Positions 56,294 to 64,000 of a stretch of 64,000 nucleotides of DNA are shown in pieces. Where the stretch lies: assembly GCA_009692555.1 (NCBI GenBank), contig SHYY01000009.1, forward strand, positions 1 to 64,000. The letters are read 5' to 3'. The notes under the pieces are model-generated. The model was not told where the DNA came from, searched no databases, and worked only from the letters and a program-made list of their open reading frames with translations. Source of the DNA: Myxococcales bacterium. Its GTDB lineage: Bacteria; Myxococcota_A; Polyangia; Palsa-1104; SHYY01. The position numbers and the translations under genes are program-made. The first letter of the stretch is position 1, and each line of letters starts with the position of its first letter.

Positions 56294-57124
56294 ATGAACC
56301 CACAAGAAATGACCCCCGGCCAGCCTCTCTGGCCGTCGCGCCTCGGCGCCGTTGTCGACGCACCGCCGGTGCTGTGGGTGCGGGGCGTTCTTCCGGTGGG
56401 CAGGGCGGTCGCGGTGGTGGGTGCCCGGAACGCCGGCAGCGACGGGAATGCGGCCGCGGCGGCGGTGGCGGCGGGGCTGGCGGAGCGGGGCGTCGCGGTG
56501 GTTTCCGGTGGTGCGCGCGGCATTGACGCTGCGTCTCATCGCGGCGCCCTGGAAGCCGGCGGAACGACCGTGGTGGTGCTCGGGACGGGCGTCGATGTGC
56601 CGTACCCGCTGGAGCACGCGCCGCTGTTCGATGAGGTGGTCGCACGCGGCGGCGCGGTGCTCTCGCAGTTCCCGCCCGGCACGCAGCCAAGCCGCTGGAC
56701 CTTCCCGGCGCGCAACCGGGTGATCGCCGGGCTCGCCGAGGCGGTGGTGGTGATCGAGGCCGGGAGCGCCTCGGGAGCGCTCTACACCGCCGCCGCCGCG
56801 AACGACTATGGACGGCCGGTGATCGCCCTCCTCGGATCGCCGGGCTGCGACCGGCTGGCAGCATCGGGCGCGCTCGCCGCCCGTGACGCGGCCGAGGTGC
56901 TCCTGCGCATTGACGGAGCCCGGGTTCCTGCGCCGCCCCCGCCCGCCGATCCCCGGGCCGCCCGCCTCTACGACGCACTGGACGCCACACCGCGTGACCT
57001 CGGGGAGCTCGCGGCCCGCGCCGGAGTGCGCCCCGATGAGGCGCTCGCGCTGGCGATCGATCTTGAACTGGGTGGCCTCGCCGCCCGCGCCGCCGGAGGG
57101 CGTTACCACCGGTTGACCTGGTAG
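56294..57124 (+). CDS. dprA: DNA-processing protein DprA
   Basis: The 276-residue protein has the Rossmann DprA core: VAVVGARNAGSDGNAAA, VVSGGARGIDAASHRGAL, VVLGTGVDVPYP and GAVLSQFPPGTQP, then FPARNRVIAGLAEAVVVIEAGSASGAL. A C-terminal winged-helix-like segment follows. DprA loads RecA on incoming single-stranded DNA in natural transformation. It heads the dprA-topA-trmFO-xerC-hslV block, a conserved order. The N-terminal SAM domain of some DprA proteins is absent. Confidence 0.9.
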   Translation: MNPQEMTPGQPLWPSRLGAVVDAPPVLWVRGVLPVGRAVAVVGARNAGSDGNAAAAAVAAGLAERGVAVVSGGARGIDAASHRGALEAGGTTVVVLGTGVDVPYPLEHAPLFDEVVARGGAVLSQFPPGTQPSRWTFPARNRVIAGLAEAVVVIEAGSASGALYTAAAANDYGRPVIALLGSPGCDRLAASGALAARDAAEVLLRIDGARVPAPPPPADPRAARLYDALDATPRDLGELAARAGVRPDEALALAIDLELGGLAARAAGGRYHRLTW

Positions 57125-57152
57125 GACCCAGACGGGAGCCGATCCAAAAACG

Positions 57153-59528
<2,376 letters not shown>

Positions 59529-59545
59529 GGCGGGGGATTGCTTCC

Positions 59546-61050
<1,505 letters not shown>

Positions 61051-61054
<4 letters not shown>

Positions 61055-61998
61055 GTCCGGCGAGCGCCACGGACGCGATCTGGATCGCCGCCGCTGCGCG
61101 CCTTGGAGCGCCCGTCGTGCGCGGCGGCGACGCCTACGTCCACTGGGACGGCGCGACGCTCCATGTCGCCGACGACGAGCACCTCGATCCCGACGACACC
61201 GTCGCACAGCTCGTGCTCCACGAGATCTGCCACGCGCTGGTCGAGGGACCCGTGGCGATGCGCCTGCCCGACTGGGGCCTCGACAACGCCAGCGGGAGGG
61301 ACGTCGCGCACGAGGCGGCCGCGGTGCGTCTCCAGGCCCACCTCACCGGAGCCTTCGGCCTGCGCGGCACGCTGTTTCCGACCACCGAGGTGCGCGCGCT
61401 GTTCGAGGCGCTCCCCGCGGACTCGTTCGTACCGGTCCCCCTCGATGACGGCGCCGAGTCGGTGCCGATGGCCCGCGTGGCAGCCCTGCGGGCGGCCAGC
61501 GATCCCTTTCACCCGGTGCTGCGCGAGGCGCTCGCAGCGACGGCGGCCCTCGCAGCGAGGCCGGTCCATCCGATCAGTGGCCTCCCACTCGGCCCGGCAG
61601 GCGCTACCTGCGGCGGCTGCACCTGGCGCACCCCGGGCGGTTTCTGTCGCCAGGCTCCCCGGCGCCACAGGGTCGCCCGCGAGGACGAGCCGGCCTGCGC
61701 GCGCTTCGAGGGCGCCCTCGACTGCCTGACCTGCGGCGCCTGCTGCCGCAGCGCCTACGACTCGGTCACCGTCGGACCGCGCGACCCGGTGCTTCGCCGC
61801 CACCCCTCGCTCGTCACGCACCGCGGGAACTACCTCGAACTGCGGCGCGAGGGCGATCGCTGCGCGGCGCTCACCGGCCCAATCGGCGGCCCGTTCACCT
61901 GCACCATCTACGACGATCGCCCGCGCTGCTGCCGCGACTTCGAGAACGGCGGCCGCCACTGCCTCGAAGCCCGCCGACGGGTCGGCCTGACCTTCTAG
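61051..61998 (+). CDS. HExxH-containing protein with a C-terminal cysteine cluster (YkgJ-like)
   Basis: The 315-residue protein pairs two modules. The N-terminal half has QLVLHEICHALVEGP, a zinc-peptidase-like HExxH helix, but no clear third ligand. The C-terminal half has a YkgJ-type Fe-S/zinc Cys cluster: CGGCTWRTPGGFC, CLTCGACCRSAY and CTIYDDRPRCCRDF. YkgJ-like clusters are thought to bind Fe-S or zinc; a HEICH fused to one is unusual. Start GTG 61051 overlaps the trmFO stop. Immediately after its TAG stop, in the same frame, lies a nucleotidyltransferase remnant. Confidence 0.75.
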
Positions 61999-62136
61999 AA
62001 GCTGCTCGCTCGATTCCTCGTGCCGATCGATCTGCTGCTCTACAGCGAGGCGGAGGCGGAGCGCTGGCGCGAAACGACGAACCACGTTGTCGGTCGCGCG
62101 CTACGCGAGGGCCGTGTCCTGCATGAGCGAGCGTGA
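61999..62136 (+). pseudogene. C-terminal fragment of an MNT nucleotidyltransferase
   Basis: The frame reads KLLARFLVPIDLLLYSE then RWRETTNHVVGRALREGRVL, the tail of minimal nucleotidyltransferases (MntA-type antitoxin partners of HEPN toxins). The catalytic GSx(9)DxD head is gone. The fragment begins directly after the upstream gene's stop and ends overlapping the HEPN start (ATGAGCG... around 62123). Confidence 0.75.
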
Positions 62137-62502
62137 GAACGCGGCGCTGCTCCTCACCATGGCGCGCAAGGATCTCGTCGCGCTCTCGGGGATGGGGGAC
62201 CAGACGACCTTTGCGGAGGAGATCTTCGGGTTCCACGCGCAGCAGGCCACGGAGAAGGCGCTGAAGGCCTGGCTGTCGCTGGTATCCGTCGAACACCCCA
62301 GGACCACGATCTCAGGCTGTTGCTGGCGTTGCTGGAGCGAGCGGCCGTCGACGTCGCTCCTGGATGGGAGCTGGTGGCGCTCGACGTGTTTGCCGTGCAG
62401 TTCCGATACTCGATCCATGAGGACCCGGGCGAGCCCCTGGATCGGGAGGGCATCACGGCTGCCTTGGCCGCGCTGGTTGATGCCGTTTCGCGTCTCTCCT
62501 GA
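62123..62502 (+). pseudogene. HEPN-domain gene with a one-base frameshift
   Basis: The first frame gives MSERENAALLLTMARKDLVA and FGFHAQQATEKALKAWLSLV (the HEPN nucleotide-binding/RNase helix). Near 62304 a base is missing: with one extra C the frame would continue as RTHDLRLLLALLERAA (the family's H-D-L motif) and run cleanly to the stop at 62502 (...GITAALAALVDAVSRLS). It follows the MNT remnant, forming a decayed HEPN/MNT toxin-antitoxin pair. A sequencing error in the HEPN gene is the alternative. Confidence 0.8.
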
Positions 62503-62578
62503 GGCGTGGGAGTAGCCTCCTTCGCGAGCCCGCGAACGCAAAGTTGCCCCGTCGCCCGCGGCGCGGGATGATCCCGCC

Positions 62579-63502
62579 GTGGAAGAGCTCCTGCGCTCCT
62601 TTTGCGAACACCTGCGCTCCGAGCGCCGCGCGTCGCAAAACACGATCAAGGCCTACCTCGCCGACTGCGCCGAGCTGCTTGCGTTCGTCCGGGAGAAGCG
62701 GCAGCGCGCGCCCTGTCCGGCCGACCTTGACATCCCGATCCTGCGCTCCTACGTTGCCTCGCTGTTCGGACGGAACGAGGCGGTCACCGTCGCGCGGAAG
62801 CTCTCATCGATCCGCGCCTTCCTCCGCTTCCTCCGCCGCCAACGGCTGATCGAGGAGAACGTGGCCGTCCTGGTTCGACCCCCGAAGACCAAGCGCCTCC
62901 TGCCGCAGTTCCTGACCCCCGAGCAGGCCGCCGCGCTGGTCGAGGAGCCGGCCGAGGAGCGGCCTTCCCGCCGGACCTCCGACGAGAGCACGCGCGATCA
63001 GGCGCTGCTCGAGCTGCTCTACGGCACCGGGCTGCGCGTCGGCGAGGCGGTGGCGCTCGACCTCGACGACCTGGAGACGGACACCGTGCGCGTCCAGCAC
63101 GGCAAGGGCGACAAGAGCCGGATCGTGCCGCTCGGCGCGAAGGCACGCCAGGCGCTTGACGCGTGGCTGGCGGTCCGCCCGTCGCTGCGGCACCACCGGA
63201 CCGGCCTGCTCGACCCCTCCGCGCTGTTCGTCACCCGGCACGGGCGGCGCCTGCAGACCCGCCAGGTGCGCCGCCTGGTTGACCTCCACGCCCTCGGCGC
63301 GGGTGTCCCGAAGACCCACCCACACGCGCTCCGCCACAGCTACGCCACCCACCTCCTCGGCTCGGGAGCCGACCTGCGCTCGATCCAGGAGCTGCTCGGC
63401 CACTCATCGCTGAAGACCACCGCGCGCTACGCCCACGTCGACCTGCAGTACCTTCAGGACCAGTACGCCCACCACCCGCACGCCGAGAAGACACGCAAAT
63501 GA
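62579..63502 (+). CDS. xerC: Tyrosine recombinase XerC
   Basis: The 307-residue site-specific recombinase resolves chromosome dimers at dif. It has an N-terminal SAM-like core-binding domain ([20 protein letters not shown]) and a C-terminal catalytic domain with all key residues: GTGLRVGE (Arg), [14 protein letters not shown] (Lys), [14 protein letters not shown] (His-x-x-Arg), [16 protein letters not shown] (His/Trp position and the nucleophilic Tyr). Start GTG at 62579. It is followed 22 bases later by hslV, the usual order. Confidence 0.95.
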   Translation: MEELLRSFCEHLRSERRASQNTIKAYLADCAELLAFVREKRQRAPCPADLDIPILRSYVASLFGRNEAVTVARKLSSIRAFLRFLRRQRLIEENVAVLVRPPKTKRLLPQFLTPEQAAALVEEPAEERPSRRTSDESTRDQALLELLYGTGLRVGEAVALDLDDLETDTVRVQHGKGDKSRIVPLGAKARQALDAWLAVRPSLRHHRTGLLDPSALFVTRHGRRLQTRQVRRLVDLHALGAGVPKTHPHALRHSYATHLLGSGADLRSIQELLGHSSLKTTARYAHVDLQYLQDQYAHHPHAEKTRK

Positions 63503-63524
63503 GGACCCCCAGGAGGATCCGAAG

Positions 63525-64000
63525 ATGAGGATTCGATCCACCACCATCCTCGTGGTCCGTCGCGGCGGCGAGGTCGTGATCGGCGGCGATGGCCAGATCA
63601 CCGTCGGACAGACGGTGATGAAGGGCGCCGCGAAGAAGGTGCGGAGGATGCACGAAGGGCGGGTGATCGCCGGGTTCGCCGGCTCGGCCGCCGACGGCAT
63701 CGCGCTGTTCGAGCGCCTGGAGGGCAAGCTCAAGGAGTACAACGGCAACCTCACCAAGGCCTCGGTGGAGCTGACCAAGGACTGGCGCGTCGACCGCGCG
63801 CTGCGCCGCCTCGAGGCGATGATCATCGTCGCCGACCGCGAGCACACCTACCTGCTGTCCGGCACCGGCGACGTGATCGAGCCCGACGAGGGCAGCGTGG
63901 CGATCGGCTCCGGCGGCCCCTACGCGCTCGCCGCGGCCAGGGCGCTCCTCTCCCACACCGAGCTGCCGGCGCGCGCGATCTGCGAGGCGTCGCTGAAGAT
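63525..64000 (+). CDS. hslV: ATP-dependent protease subunit HslV (incomplete at window end)
   Basis: The first 158 residues of the HslVU protease core. It begins [20 protein letters not shown], where Thr6 or Thr7 is the N-terminal catalytic Thr after processing, then [15 protein letters not shown] and [21 protein letters not shown], and a later [11 protein letters not shown]. It is preceded by AGGAGG. The gene runs off the window, so its C-terminus and any hslU cannot be seen. Confidence 0.93.
   Translation, partial: MRIRSTTILVVRRGGEVVIGGDGQITVGQTVMKGAAKKVRRMHEGRVIAGFAGSAADGIALFERLEGKLKEYNGNLTKASVELTKDWRVDRALRRLEAMIIVADREHTYLLSGTGDVIEPDEGSVAIGSGGPYALAAARALLSHTELPARAICEASLK

Overview
The window is a GC-rich bacterial chromosome segment with tightly packed genes, strong G/C bias at third codon positions and long Arg/His/Ala-rich antisense shadow frames. 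Several features point to a deltaproteobacterial/Myxococcota-type genome, probably uncultivated. These are a B12-dependent (class II) ribonucleotide reductase, a split cytochrome b6/subunit IV plus Rieske complex, the dprA-topA-trmFO-xerC-hslV order, a GldA/GldG/DUF4340 ABC cluster, and an Ala/Pro-rich protein with an N-terminal domain I associate with that group. The taxonomic call is inference. I see no rRNA, tRNA, CRISPR array or intact transposase gene.

Layout. 0-11 kb: a secreted repeat protein, an epimerase-cupin fusion, pgi, small membrane proteins, two tandem metallo-beta-lactamase-fold hydrolases, a PhaR-type regulator, a GH35-type beta-galactosidase and a GNAT gene broken by an in-frame TGA. 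11-18 kb: nrdJ behind DnaA-box-like sites, an AAA+ ATPase, a periplasmic MBL protein, a TerB-like protein and a Uma2 gene lacking a normal start. 18.5-26 kb: hisD-hisC, metK, an NAD-dependent beta-hydroxyacid dehydrogenase and the Rieske/cytochrome b operon. 26-33 kb: HAD phosphatase, a response regulator, a large PHP-type lipoprotein and the Ala/Pro-rich protein. 33-44 kb: DUF1232 protein, murI, an HD-domain protein, a GH113-like protein, the Gld-like ABC operon and an OmpA protein. 44-49 kb: a deoC-deoA-punA-cdd-amidohydrolase nucleoside-salvage operon, each gene overlapping or abutting the next. 49.6-53 kb: a ccsA-like gene with hemA and hemC. 53.7-64 kb: DUF4911, a CpoB/YbgF-like and a LysM protein, dprA, topA, trmFO, a Cys-cluster protein, a decayed MNT/HEPN pair, xerC and the start of hslV.

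The most unusual content is repeat DNA. Three copies of one element (32927-33262, 35305-35514, 48975-49570) share 11-bp terminal inverted repeats (GGGTGCTTAAC). Inside these lie complementary arrays of the hexamer GTAGTC/GACTAC, so a transcript would fold into one long hairpin. Two copies are flanked by perfect 9-bp target duplications, direct evidence of transposition. The longest copy carries a four-helix-bundle (23S-intervening-sequence/Avd-like) protein gene in the loop. The second copy has lost all of that gene, and the first all but its two ends. All three sit between divergently transcribed genes. No transposase is present, so the element is either mobilised in trans or uses a mechanism I cannot name.

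Other repeat families are a 202-bp CTAG-bounded inverted repeat after metK, a 52-bp CTAG hairpin that supplies stop codons to two convergent genes, a 137-bp near-perfect palindrome at 27276-27412, and REP-like palindromes with hexamer arrays read through in frame inside trmFO and hemA.
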